Assembly (NCBI RefSeq): GCF_905220565.1
Contig: NC_059399.1
Coordinates: 11,336,501 to 11,400,500 of the forward strand
Reading direction: 5' to 3'
Origin: Melitaea cinxia
Lineage: Eukaryota > Arthropoda > Insecta > Lepidoptera > Nymphalidae
DNA: 64,000 nt
The notes under the pieces were generated by a model that made no database searches, was not told the origin of the DNA, and saw nothing but the letters and a program-made list of their open reading frames with translations. The position numbers and the translations under genes are program-made. Each line of letters opens with the position of its first letter. Position 1 is the stretch's first letter. This document shows positions 1 through 12,600 of this stretch, piece after piece.

Positions 1-420
1 GTCTACTGTAAAAACAGAAATGATTATGTTTAGAATAGTAACAGTTCAAAGAACAGTACTGCAATTCTTTAATTAATTTGTAAAAAATTTTCGCAACTCC
101 ACGTAGTTTGGTACTGAGAGCACACTTATATTATGTTTTTTCGTTGCTTACACATTTTTGACAATGTTGTTTTAGTGGGAGTAGTTAATTTGATTTAGTA
201 TAGTAATAATATTAGTGTAATAGTAACTATCAGATTGATATGGAAATTGGTGTGGAGGTCATTAAATATAAAAATGATGTAACTTGGAAATGCAAATGCG
301 ATAATTTTATTTTTAGAGATGAAAACACCAGTAGTTTTTTTTAAATGACTTTACCACACTTATCTGTTAGAAACCGGAATCTGTTTACGAATCTCTTTCA
401 GATAGCAGATAAAGCTTTAT
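1..420. other. OGDH upstream intron sequence, nothing recognised
   Basis: AT-rich. Because OGDH exons for the first ~150 residues are not in the window, this stretch is inferred to be intronic. No exon resembling the ...RAYQ end of the preceding exon was found between here and 1916. Confidence 0.5.
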
Positions 421-511
421 TTGTTTGCTACAAACTTGGGATTGTTCTTGACGACGAGCATAGTATTATACTCGTATGTCGTAAACAATAATTTTTTAAT
501 TTTTATTTCAT

Positions 512-780
512 TAGATCGGCAAACAAGCGTACGGCTCACCCGGTGGTATGAGATTACCGTAGCTTATAGACGCATGCAACCCCAGAAGCGCCGCAAGCGC
601 GTTGCCGACCCAATCCCCACCCCCTCCCAGGAGCTCTGGTCACTTCACTCCCCAACAGGAACACAATACTGCTTGAAAACAGTATCATTTAGCTGTGATA
701 TTCCATAAGGTCGAGGTACTACCTCAGTCGGGCTGCTCCATATTTTGAACAGGGAATTCCTGCTGTGTCCTACCTCAGTT
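512..780 (+). repeat. Dispersed repeat: GGCAAACAAGCG arm plus 'GGGCTGCTCC' segment
   Basis: Bases 512-640 match the arm of the foldback repeat seen at 8632 and 29143 (GGCAAACAAGCGTACGGCTC, then GCAAGCGCGTTGCCGACCC). Bases 729-777 (GGGCTGCTCC...GAATTCCTGCTGTG) recur at 58373-58425. The open frame here is repeat-derived, not a gene. Confidence 0.75.
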
Positions 781-1101
781 TTTAAAATATTGTACAATCC
801 TTTTTTGCAATTTTTACTACTTGTAACTTGTGATGTCTTTCATCTGAATTTTCATTGGAGATTTTTTTTTATATCAAATTTACACTACCAATTTTAATAT
901 ACAAAATTAAAAAAATATGGGTTAGTATTTAAAGTAATTTATGAGATAGCAATAGTACAAGATCCGTCTTAAGAACTATGTAAACCCTCATGTGCTTAAT
1001 GACAATATGTAACCGTCCAATGAGCTCGTAAGCACAGTTATAATTTACAATAAAAGGATGGTTTATGTCAAATTAACTTACCTTCTTAATTTTTTTACTC
1101 A

Positions 1102-1330
1102 ACTAGCTGTGCCCGCGACTTCGTCCGTCGTAGCAAAAAAATTATTGTTCAGTTCGCACAGTTATATAATAAATTTCTAAAATAAAAGTAGCCTCATTTA
1201 CTGCTTATCACATCAGCTATCTGCCAGTTTAAGTCCCTTAAAAATCGGTCCAGCCGATCCAGAGATTAGCCGGAACAAACAAACAAACAGATAGACAGAC
1301 AGACACAAAAATTGCAAATAAACTTTAAAA
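1102..1330 (+). repeat. 'ACTAGCTGTGCCCGCG' dispersed repeat, copy 1
   Basis: Begins ACTAGCTGTGCCCGCGACTT, contains AAAATCGGTCCAGCCG and ends in an (ACAGA)-type tail with CAAAAATTG. Same family as 29601-30300 and 33211-33450. Its polarity with a simple tail suggests a retroposon, but no coding is left. Confidence 0.7.
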
Positions 1331-1916
1331 GGTTATTTTAATATTACAAACAGACACTCCAGTTTTATTTATTTGTATAGATTAATTAACTAACGTTGTC
1401 TAGATGCGATTTCATGCATATATCATGCATACGTACTGGATCGTTGTATTTAACCACATATATTGCCTAAGTCGGATCTTAGACTATAGATACTTTGGCA
1501 AACCCATTTCCGAGGGTTGTGTGATAGCGGATAAGTGTGTGTATTGTCGTTTCATGGGTTTTGGGTTTTCGGGTTAGATTAAGATATCGTCTATTAATCA
1601 CTTGAGGTTCCAAAGTGGGGGGAAGGAGGTAGAAAAATATCACGAAATATCACGCGTATTTATTTTCGATGGACGCGCGATTTCTAAACAAAAAAAAAAA
1701 AAAACACGATGCTTAATTTTTTACAAATTAATCAGATTATATTATATGTATTTAGAGACAATATTTTGAAAATTTCAATTTACTTTTCACAAAAAATAGA
1801 CGTGACTTTTGGGTATTAAAGAGCGGGCCAGGGGTTTAGAGGGATTAAAATTTTCAAAAAAAAAAAAACATCAAGTGATTAATGGACGACCCCTAACGGT
1901 GATGGGGGTGCGGCAG

Positions 1917-2034
1917 GCTCGCGGGCACCTGGCGGCCGACGTGGACCCGCTCGGCATCACTACGGCGAACCTTCCCGAACTGGGCATGCGCGCTCCTAGC
2001 TCCGAGCTCATCATGAGGAAATATTTCAATTTCG
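1917..2034 (+). CDS. OGDH: OGDH alternative exon A (one of three mutually exclusive)
   Basis: 118 nt, read in phase 0 from an acceptor ending GGCAG (1912-1916), with CTAAC upstream as a possible branch point. It encodes ARGHLAADVDPLGIT and ends ...KYFNF plus one base before the donor GTACGA (2035). The single G joins AT of exon 7660 to make the Asp of DEADMDRVF. The same reading and exit phase is found in exons B and C. Its wobble positions are strikingly GC-rich. The polypyrimidine tract is poor. Confidence 0.82.
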
Positions 2035-5000
2035 GTACGATAACGGACCCGTTGACGATTGCTATCGGCACGGATGTTGAGCGCTGACCATCAACTTGGG
2101 GGTTCATTAAATATGTCACGTTGAATTTCACCGTTTCGGACTTCTTCCTTTGTCACGTCACACTTTTAGCGGATTTTCTAAGTTTCTAACAAATATTACG
2201 TTAAAAAGCTAGGTTCTCCCTGTAAATGCTTTGTTGATTAAAAATAGCATACGGAACAATAATATGATTTCTTTTATAGTTTAAAGGTATATCAAAAATC
2301 TTCCCATTGTCATATCTCGTCATTAAGCTGCCGCGCCCCTTTATATGCGAACGTACTTTATGGGAAAACCCCTTGCGCGGAATCGAGTTTTGGGTCTCTT
2401 TGGTGACAGAAGTACGCGGTAATCGTATTGTACAATGATTGGTCAGTCTCATTTCGCGTCACTCGTGCGCCTTTCGCGTTTGGTTCCTTTACGCTGCTAC
2501 AGGGTAGCTGTAACTTTGTACTAATTACTACTTTAGCACTCAATATCTATGCCGATACCTGTAACATTCACATTTGTATGTCGTTGCTTTTAAGGTTGGC
2601 GTGACTTAATTTAGCATAAGATAATTTTGGCCCTTTTTTTGTAATATTACTTCATAGCCCACAAAAATAAACGGATTATATTAAATGTTTTAATCGTAGC
2701 TTAATAATTACTGTTACATATAAATAAAATGTAGCTCTAATGTGGTTATCTAAAATTATTAATTTTAATATAACATCTTTATTATAGTTACGCCAACTGT
2801 TTACTATGAATAGTCAAACACACATCTCACCTAAGCATAGTATTTTGCAATGTTTTTTTGTTATCATTTAGTTGTATGGCAAACAGTGATTGTTTTAAAT
2901 TATAAAATGTGTTTCACATTTTAAATAATTACTTAATAATGTATACCTATGTGCCTTTTTGCTTACTAATATCCATAGGTTCACTGTAAATTGTATTTTG
3001 CATGTTGTGACAATATTTGCAGCTCTTTTAACATGTTGGTTGCAGTAGTGTTGTGGACGTTGTGTCTGTTTAAAAATTATAGTGATAAGCAGGTTTATTT
3101 ATAATCTATAAAATTAACCGCATTAACACTTTCTAAACATATATCAATAAACTAATCTGACCGATATTAAAATAAATTGCTAGTCTCAATGTTACTACTT
3201 TTATACAACACAACCAAAAAAAAAAAAAAAAAAATTATAGTACTTTTAATCTAGTAATTTTGGGCTTAGTCGATTATATAAATAATTGTTATTGTATTAA
3301 ATTTATTATGTACAGTGTAGTAAATTAAGTAGATACATTAAGTTTTTATTTATCATTAAAATTTAAGAATATTATAACAATTTTATGTTTTTTTTTTTTT
3401 TAATTATGTTAAGGTAGATTTTATATATGGAAGCTAAGAGTTAGTATCAATAACGTTTTGTTCACCTTAAATTTTTTATTTTACGTGTTAGTGTACAGGT
3501 GAGTGATAAGATAGGAAATTGATCTAACAGTCTCTCAATGATCGTCTCATTTGATAGTTAAAGAAGTATTATAATTCATATTAGAGTATAATAAAACTTC
3601 TTTTAACTATCAAAATGTTAAATCGTGTTTGAAAAGATTTTGAACCATAATTATTTTTGTGGATTGTCAGGTAGCGTAGTAGGCATAAGATTTTTTTTTT
3701 CTATGAAGAATATATGAAATGTCATGTAACCTTACGATATTAAATTTTAAGTTAGTAATATTAACAGTTAATTTATTGTTATTATATTATATGTATGTAA
3801 TTAGAAGATTATCAATATGCTCGCTTAAAATTGAATCGGTAGTGTTAAATTGGGATTGTAAAGAAACACGTTTGAGTGTTCGGCCCAGAGTAATATATTT
3901 TGTTGGAGATCCGGAAACAAAGTGGAGACTCAAATAACGACAATATTTTGTATGGCTTATGAAAAGGTTTACCACGAGCAGGGATCGAATCTGTGACAGT
4001 TATTAATATCCAGCGAACACTGCACTAACGCGTCGTTGAATAAATAAATAAATATCTTTAACATATAATACAGACTGTCGTTTGTTTCTAAGATAGGTAA
4101 CTTAATGCATATTTATAGGTCTTATTGATATACCTACATTTTTTTTGATAAAAATAAATACATATATTACACCCAGACTCGGTGGCTTGAATCGAACCCA
4201 CAATGCCTGGACCAGAAAGCAGGGTCACTGCAAACTGCGCTGGCGGACTTATAACAAGAAAAAAAAAAGAAGTCGGGCTAGTGAATAGTTTTGAAAAGAG
4301 TTTATCTGACCAATAGTCTCGTGGGCACCTCGTGGCTCGTCTCGATCCTCTGGGCATCTCGACCGGAGACCCGGTGTCCAGTGGGCACTGGCACGGAGGC
4401 CTGCGGGCCTTCGCCAGCGAAGCGGTCATTAGGCAACACGTACGATTCGGTATGGGTCATTCGTATTGCGCTTGGGGTATTTGCTTAGCACCGGATTTCG
4501 GGAGAGAGAAGTGGCCTAGCGATCGACAAATTCGTTCCTCGAGATGCTAATTAGGTTGGATAAAATGACCGAGTTTTGTCACTAATGTGAATATTTATGT
4601 CACTTTTGTACAGTTTTTAATTTTAGTCTAACGAATTCGGTCGATGGCAATGTTTCTTCCAGACACGCTAGGGTAGAGCGAGAGCAAATTTCCGCATCTA
4701 TTAAACTGATTACGGGTGTCTTCTAAAATAAACAGGAGTGTATTGTAACTTTGTCTATCAATATTGTAATAAAAAATAAACAACTGTTAAATGTTTGTCA
4801 ATTTCATAATACAAATCTCGCTCTGCTCTGATGAAAGACAAAGGGCAAGTGCTGCTTAATAACTATTGTTTTCTACAAACTTGCTGTGATTTTTCCTACT
4901 AAAGAAAATTTTTTGACAAAAGTCTAAAATATAGATTTTGTCAAAATTCTATCGCTAGTATCGAAAACAGCAGATAGATTGAAAACAGCGATATATATTT

Positions 5001-8000
5001 ATGGATATATTATCTTTATCTAGCACATTGGCAATATTGTAACTAAAACTCGCTTTTCTGATTAAATATGTTTATATATTATTTTAATTCACTTAAGAAA
5101 TATGAGGCCCAAAAGAGTCTAAACTATTTATTTTGCACTAATTCATTGAATATCCAATGCAATATATATATATATATAATCTATGGGTGGTATCAGTAGA
5201 TGCATTAAAACTATGTAGTAATTTGCTGCTCTAACTATGTAATATGAATTATCTGCACAAGTTATAAAATTGCTATGGGTAACTGTTAGCTTAAACAAAT
5301 CTTTTCCGCCGAAGTATTAGCGAATGGAATGTTTCTTTATTTCAATATTATTTTTGTTAATTTTTGGGAATGTAGTGATTTGAAAGTTTGTTTTTACTTT
5401 GGTGATTTATTATATTTTGGTGATTGGATTTTAATTGGCCATAGAAATTTTGGTGTATGTATGTATACTCGGAAATAAATTTGTTTACTACCTTTTGATA
5501 TTTACTTCGGGTCAATGTTGGCAATGTACCAAATATTTTTGCGTCGTGCAAAATTGCCAATAACGATTAGTAAAAAATAGGTCTCAATTGAATTATTAAA
5601 ACCTTTTAATATACTTACTTATTACTTATATTTTACGAAATTAAGTTTCGAGCATATAAATATGTTATATACAACTATTAAACAAATAAATGATTAAATT
5701 ACATCTAATTTGAGACTAGCTTTTTGACATTCGGTCCTTACTAAAAGTTTTGTATCTTGTGTGGTCTATGCTTTTAGATATAAAATACTTAGCAGAGTAG
5801 CTAAATATATTAGTTTTTGTGCATATTATGCCATCAGCGATCATATTCCTTTACTAGAAAAGAAAATAAATGTATGAAAATTTAATTTTTAGGAGTACGT
5901 ATTTGACGTTGAAACGTGGAAGCTATGTTTACGTTACCTAGATATAGTTGTTACTATAAACACTGATAATATAAGGGCAGACACTTGTTATTACACAATT
6001 AGTCAATCGTTAAGAGTTATTAATTATGATATTATTTACGATCATGTGTAATATTTCCTTTACTTGTTTTATTTGACGTATAATTACTATTTAGTGTAAA
6101 TAGTACATAATTTACTAAAACATAAAAATGTATATTGTATTATATATTGTTACAATTTATTAATACTAGTTCTGTAACCTTAATCTTATTACGATTATTT
6201 TCTCATTAATCAGAACTCATTTTAATCATACTGTAGACGCTCGAAGCTAGACACATCTTATTGTTAGTAAAATTATTTATAAGATTAGTTTTGTTTATTT
6301 TGTCATGTTATATCTCATATTTTATTATTTCAATTCAAAAGTCATTTCCTTTACAGATTTTGGTAGTAAAAGTTTTTTGCAATGTACCACTTTACATCGA
6401 AAAATGTGCTTAGCAGTTAAGATTTTTAACTTTTAAGGACAGAAAATTTTTACTTGTTATTTTAAACGAATGTCGACACTTAGGACCGAAGTTCAATCCT
6501 CAAATATAGTTTTATTTATGTAGTGTTATATTGGTTATATATTATTTTATGATGCTATTTATATTACTTAACGCTTCTTATTTCTTATTTCTAATACCTA
6601 ACCAAAGTTACGCTGTTCTATTCTGGCCTACTTAACAAGTTAAAAACTAAAACAGATCCGAGGACACCATATAGCGAAACTCGACCCGTTGGAAATAGCA
6701 AACTACAATTTGGCTGGTAAAAATCCTCGGGAGGTCATTCACAACAGCTACAGGTTTGGTAAGGAGACAGCCCGCATACCCTGGCCGCTCGACATAGCTG
6801 GATGGGTAGTTATGGCGACGTAGTAGAACGAAATATTAATTTTCTTTTGTATTTTACGTTTAATTTGCATTTTTATATTTTAGTTCGTTGTATACAAAAC
6901 TGAGCCATAACTACAAAGACCAAGTATCGTAAAGCACAAGTCCTCGGCTCGCACGTTACTCTCACTTTTCCATAACTGCATGGTCACAGTGTCTTGAATA
7001 TCAGAACGTTGATAATGTGCATGATCGCATGAGTAACGTCTATAGTGTACAATATTATATGCATGTTTATATGTCTACGATAAGAGTGTAAATATTTATT
7101 ATACATGTGTATTTTATACGTATATCCATCTTACATTTTTGGAGTGAAAGAAAAGATTGAGGTGACCTTGAACGATAAATTTATATCTTCGGCGCTGGAT
7201 TGTAGCCAATGTTATATTCGACACGCACCTTACATACTTAGATACCTTAGAAGTATAAAATAATTTGAACGACTAGAATGTATAGATTGAATATCATTTA
7301 TCTTGTATAATTAACATCATTGTCATAATTCTATGTAAATATTTGTTAAAGTCCGGAATTGTAAACTATGGTTTGATGCTTTTACTGGTCTGGGACCTTA
7401 TAGGGTAATTGTGTAGTTATTAAACTACAAGATGTGTTTATATATTTTTTTGTCATTGACTTTAAGTGCTAGTAAAGGGAAATGATACTATCATTGCAAT
7501 TCGCTTTTATCTGTGCTTGTCTTCTCTGTTTCTAAATGTAAATTTGTATATTTTATTATAGAATTTATTTATATTATTGTAATGGTTTTATAATCATTAA
7601 TTCTTGAGTTTTTAACTTTTTCCGAACAATCCCTTTCTTATAAAACACTTTGTTTTTAGATGAAGCTGATATGGACAGGGTATTCAAATTACCCTCTACC
7701 ACTTTTATTGGAGAAAAGGAAAAGGCTTTGCCTCTAAGGTAAAAATATTTTAGTCACACCAATAAAACATTAATTACAATTTATTCAGCTTAACATAGTT
7801 GAGTCTTATTATCGAAAAACTCGTGATTTGTTTACAATAACCGAGTACGATTATTATTTTCTTAAGTATCATTTTTAATTTGTTTTTGTAACAGTCATAA
7901 CCTTGAATAATTAAACAGGTTGGGACTATAGTTATTAATAATAAAAATAAATAACTTGTCAATAAATTATATTTTTATTTCATTTTAGGGAAATTCTTAA

Positions 8001-9662
8001 TCGTCTCGAACAGGCGTACTGTAATAATATCGGAATTGAGTTTATGTTCATAAATTCTCTGGAACAATGTAACTGGATCAGACAGCGCATGGAACCCCCC
8101 AACGTGACGAAGATGAGTCCTGACCAGAAGAGGTTGATACTGGCTCGCCTTACTCGATCTACTGGGTAAGTTACACTAGATGGACAGAACATATAAACAT
8201 GTAACTCTATAATAAGATGAGAGTCTGAATGTGTATGTACCCGCCTACCCGCAGTGGACCAGATTTTTATATATATTTTTAGCTTAGTATTTCTCAGTAA
8301 GAGAAATTTTCATTTAAATCATGCTGCTACTTTCAGTACGATACAATGTGTTAGTATGATTCAGTACACATATAAATTATGTACATTCAATCCTAATTAC
8401 TTCAATCAGTTTAATAATTTCTCCTCGAATCCATCATCGATAACTCTTACTATACCTACCATCTTTACAAACTTTCCCCATTTTGTGATGATTAAGATTT
8501 TATTTTTGCCGTTTTTTGGTCTAGTCATATCTATTGACACCCTTCAGCACTATATGACAAATTGTATAAATACACGTTTAATGATGGTACGGGCGAGATT
8601 TATTATACATAACAAGAATTACATTAAGATTGGCAAACAAGCGTACGGCTCACCTGATGGTAAGCGATCACCATAGCTTACAGATGTTTGCAAACTAGAA
8701 GCATCGCAAGCGCGTTGCCAACCCTATCCCCAATTCCCCCAGAATGAAATATCTTACTCGAATTTTGGAGCAACCCTATGGGAAGGCTAAAGGGAAAATG
8801 GGAAAGTTAAGGTACTGCTATATTGTGGTCCTGTCTTAATTAAGGTAGCCAGAGATTCGGGGGAGGGTCAGGTATAGGATCGGCTACACACTTGCAATGC
8901 TCCTAGTGTTGCAGGCGTCCATAGGCTAAGGTATCTGGTTACCATCAGGCAAACCTTATGCTTGTTTGGCACCTTTATAGTAAAATAAAAAAAATGTTAA
9001 TAAGAAACAATGATATCAGTTGTAGTTATTAGATTAAAAAAAAATTATGTATTTATTTTTGTTGGAAAATAAAAGAAAGCGATAAAAACAAATTCTATAA
9101 TGCTTTGCTTTTATCCAATTGTTCAAGATTGCTTATCTAGAGTAACACATGTCTGAGGTAATGTTTTATTTTAATAACATTGCTTTGATTGATATGATAA
9201 CTGTGAATAATAGTTATCGTTCAGAGTTATCGTATCTAAGTCGACCCCTTAAGAGACCAAGATTTAAAATAGATAATTGAAGTTTCTAGATGTAAATAAG
9301 AACTCTTCAGATTGAATATTATTATAATTTTTTATTAAGCAGCTGAGATGTAGCGTAATTTATTTGAAATCAATATATAAAAATCTTTATTCAAGTAGGT
9401 ATTTTGGAATCGTTATTGTACACATTATATAATATAGGGATATTTTTAATTGCATATCAAAAAACTTATCACCCAGCAATATAGGTCCGTGAATTTAATA
9501 ATTTTTACATCAGATATTATTTCACAGCAAGTAAATTTTTATGCATAATAAAAAAAAAAAATAGCATTCTACAATCCTCTATATAAACTATAAGTTTGCA
9601 AAATTTCATACTCCTTCATCCGCGAATTTTATTTTATCTTATATTTTTAAACGAGAAATTCT

Positions 9663-9694
<32 letters not shown>

Positions 9695-12600
9695 CTCAAT
9701 CTCGGAAACGGCTCCAACGATTTTCATGAAATTTAGTATACAGGGAATTTCGGGGGAGATTAATAAATCTAGATAGGGACCCATTTTTAGAAAATTTCGT
9801 TTTATCCCAGTTTTTAGACAGTAAAAAAATGGCTACAATGTCGTTAGAATACGAAGGTAAATTTCGCAAACGTCAATTAAGTTGTAATAGCAGGTCGAGA
9901 ACCCCGTGCTAAAATAGTAAAAAATATAAAAAAGAAGTAAAAATATGTAGCTATATCTAAAAAAAAAAAACAAAACAACGGAAGACAACAATATCATACA
10001 ATTTTTAAAACTGGGCAATACATCGCGAATTCTGTAAATATATATAAAAATTACAAATCAATCAAGTAGAAATGGTTTGAGTGAATCGACTTTATTATTT
10101 ACTTAATATTTGTGATTGTTCTCAAACAAAGAACAAAAAAAAAACGAATTCTACTGATTATAGTATGATAAACATTATTAGAGATACCTCAAAAACAGCT
10201 ATGATGAAAAACCCACAAAAACCCGTCAAATAAAGAAATTATTTTTCAAGTCTTAAATCAATGTTTTTTATGTGACAGATTCGAGAACTTCCTAGCTAAG
10301 AAATGGTCGTCGGAGAAGCGTTTCGGTCTAGAGGGCTGCGAGATCTTGATTCCTGCTATGAAACAAGTCATCGACACGTCCACAAGACTCGGCGTCGAGT
10401 CTATCATCATGGGAATGCCTCACAGAGGTACTAATATTGCTAAATATATTATATGCGTTGTAACATAAAATTATATAGCCTATAAATACCTTGATATGTC
10501 ATAATTATGTATAATGCAATTTAGTTTTATTTATTTTTAAATCAAGCACTTAGGTATCGTTATTTTTGGCTTGAAGAAAAAATATAACAACCAAATTTTT
10601 TTTGAAATTTCAGAAGAATAAAATAGAAGTGTAAGTTAACGAAATGTATACTTTTTAAAATCATTATTTGATACTTAATTTTGTTTAAAATTTGTTTGTC
10701 TTAAATCCAATGTAATATTTTGTCTCAGGTCGTTTGAATGTTTTGGCCAACGTTTGTCGTAAGCCTCTTCATCAACTGTTCACTCAGTTTGCTGGTCTGG
10801 AAGCCGAAGATGATGTAAGATTCTTTGATTTATATATACATATAATTATATTTGTTAGTTTGTTTTAGTAAATTACTTTCAAAGTAGTACCAATAGCGTT
10901 ATCAGAAGACTCATTTGAAACGAAGCCATGGCTTACAACAATTTAACAATTCAGTCATCTTTCTCCTCATTGCAATGTTGTTAGTCTGCGGTTTCAACTG
11001 ATGTCGCTTAGACAACAACTACTGTATTACTGTCACTCAGATTATATCTGCATCGATATTAATTGTGCTGTCTATACGTATATCTGCTATTGTTATAACA
11101 ATCGCTCTGATGTAGTGAGGCGGTTACAGTATAGGTGTCTAAACACCGACGGTTTGCGGGTTCGATTCCTGCTCGGGATGGATATTTGTACAAACATCTG
11201 TTTCTGGTTTGGATGTCTGTCCTTGTGGGTCTCCTCACCTTGCCTTGCAGAGCACGTTAAGCACTTGGTCTTGGTTGTTGTCATATACACCTGATAGCAA
11301 TCGTTACTCATAGTAGAGAATATATCCCCCAACCAGCCATGAAGCAGCGAGGTGGATTAAGCTTTAATCCTTCCCCTATATGGAAAAAGAGGCCTACGAC
11401 CAGTTGTAAAATGTTACAGGATAAATCGTGATCGTGATGTTTATATAATATTTGTAGGGTTCTGGAGACGTAAAGTATCACTTGGGTACATACATCGAGC
11501 GTCTGAACCGAGTAACGAACAAGAACATCAGATTGGCTGTTTGCGCTAACCCGTCTCACTTGGAGGCGGTGGACCCCGTTGTGCAGGGCAAGACTCGAGC
11601 TGAACAGTTCTACAGAGGAGACAATGAGGGCAAGAAGGTAAACAAAGTATTTTAATGCTTTTTATCAAATTTTCTCGATGACTCGTTATTTAGACTAATA
11701 TAATTCAACTGTTCCTACATATAATATCGAAATTGAAAAAAGGCACTGTATATTTTTTACGCTGAATGATTTGTTAAGTATTGATATTGAGTATAAGCTC
11801 ATGAAAAATGTGATTTTATGTGTATTTTATAGCATTTTCTCTTTTTTCTTTAAAAAAAATATACATAAAAAGTAGTTTTTTCATGCAATAAAAAAATAGA
11901 AAATTTTCAGTTTCGATACTGTACGTCGGGACAGTCGAATTGTCTTAACTCTTATCAAACTATGCGTGTAGTATACTGTAGTCATAAATTTTATTTCCAA
12001 TAGATGTAAATTAGTTATAAAGCAGATTCATGTTTTTGATGCCTCGATTTCCAAATACTGGGTGAGGAATTACGAAATAAATTATGACTTGAAATGAAAC
12101 AACTGACATATCTTTATTAGAAGTATTGATATTAAATTCCCTAGTCTTAAAACGTGCGTATAACTACTTGAGCATCTCGCCGAGTACAAAATGCCATACA
12201 CTTGTATAATATATAAAAAAAAAATAGTTTTTATTTTGTTCAAAGTAGGTAGTTTACATTATCTAGAAGCTCTGTGGCTCGTGATATCTTAAAAAGCTGT
12301 GTTTCAGGCCACACAGTGTCTTTCCCAAAAATAGTTTATTGTTACACAATCAGACTTTGAGTTCAGATATCGAAAACATAAATGCAACTAATCTGTATAC
12401 AAAGATGATAACAACACAATAATAAAACAAAGAGTATAAATACGAATATAAAAAAAAGGTTGACAATAATTAAATTATGGAAAAATAATATTAGTATACT
12501 TTTTATAACATTGCAGGTGATGTCGATCCTACTCCACGGAGACGCCGCCTTCGCCGGGCAGGGCGTGGTTTTCGAGACGATGCACCTGTCGGACCTGCCC

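Noticed and set aside
421..708. 95-codon + strand frame
   Set aside because: It runs through the foldback-arm repeat that recurs at 8632 and 29143; no protein family seen.
8254..8676. 140-codon + strand frame in an OGDH intron
   Set aside because: AT-driven residues, no motif, and its end lies in the foldback repeat.
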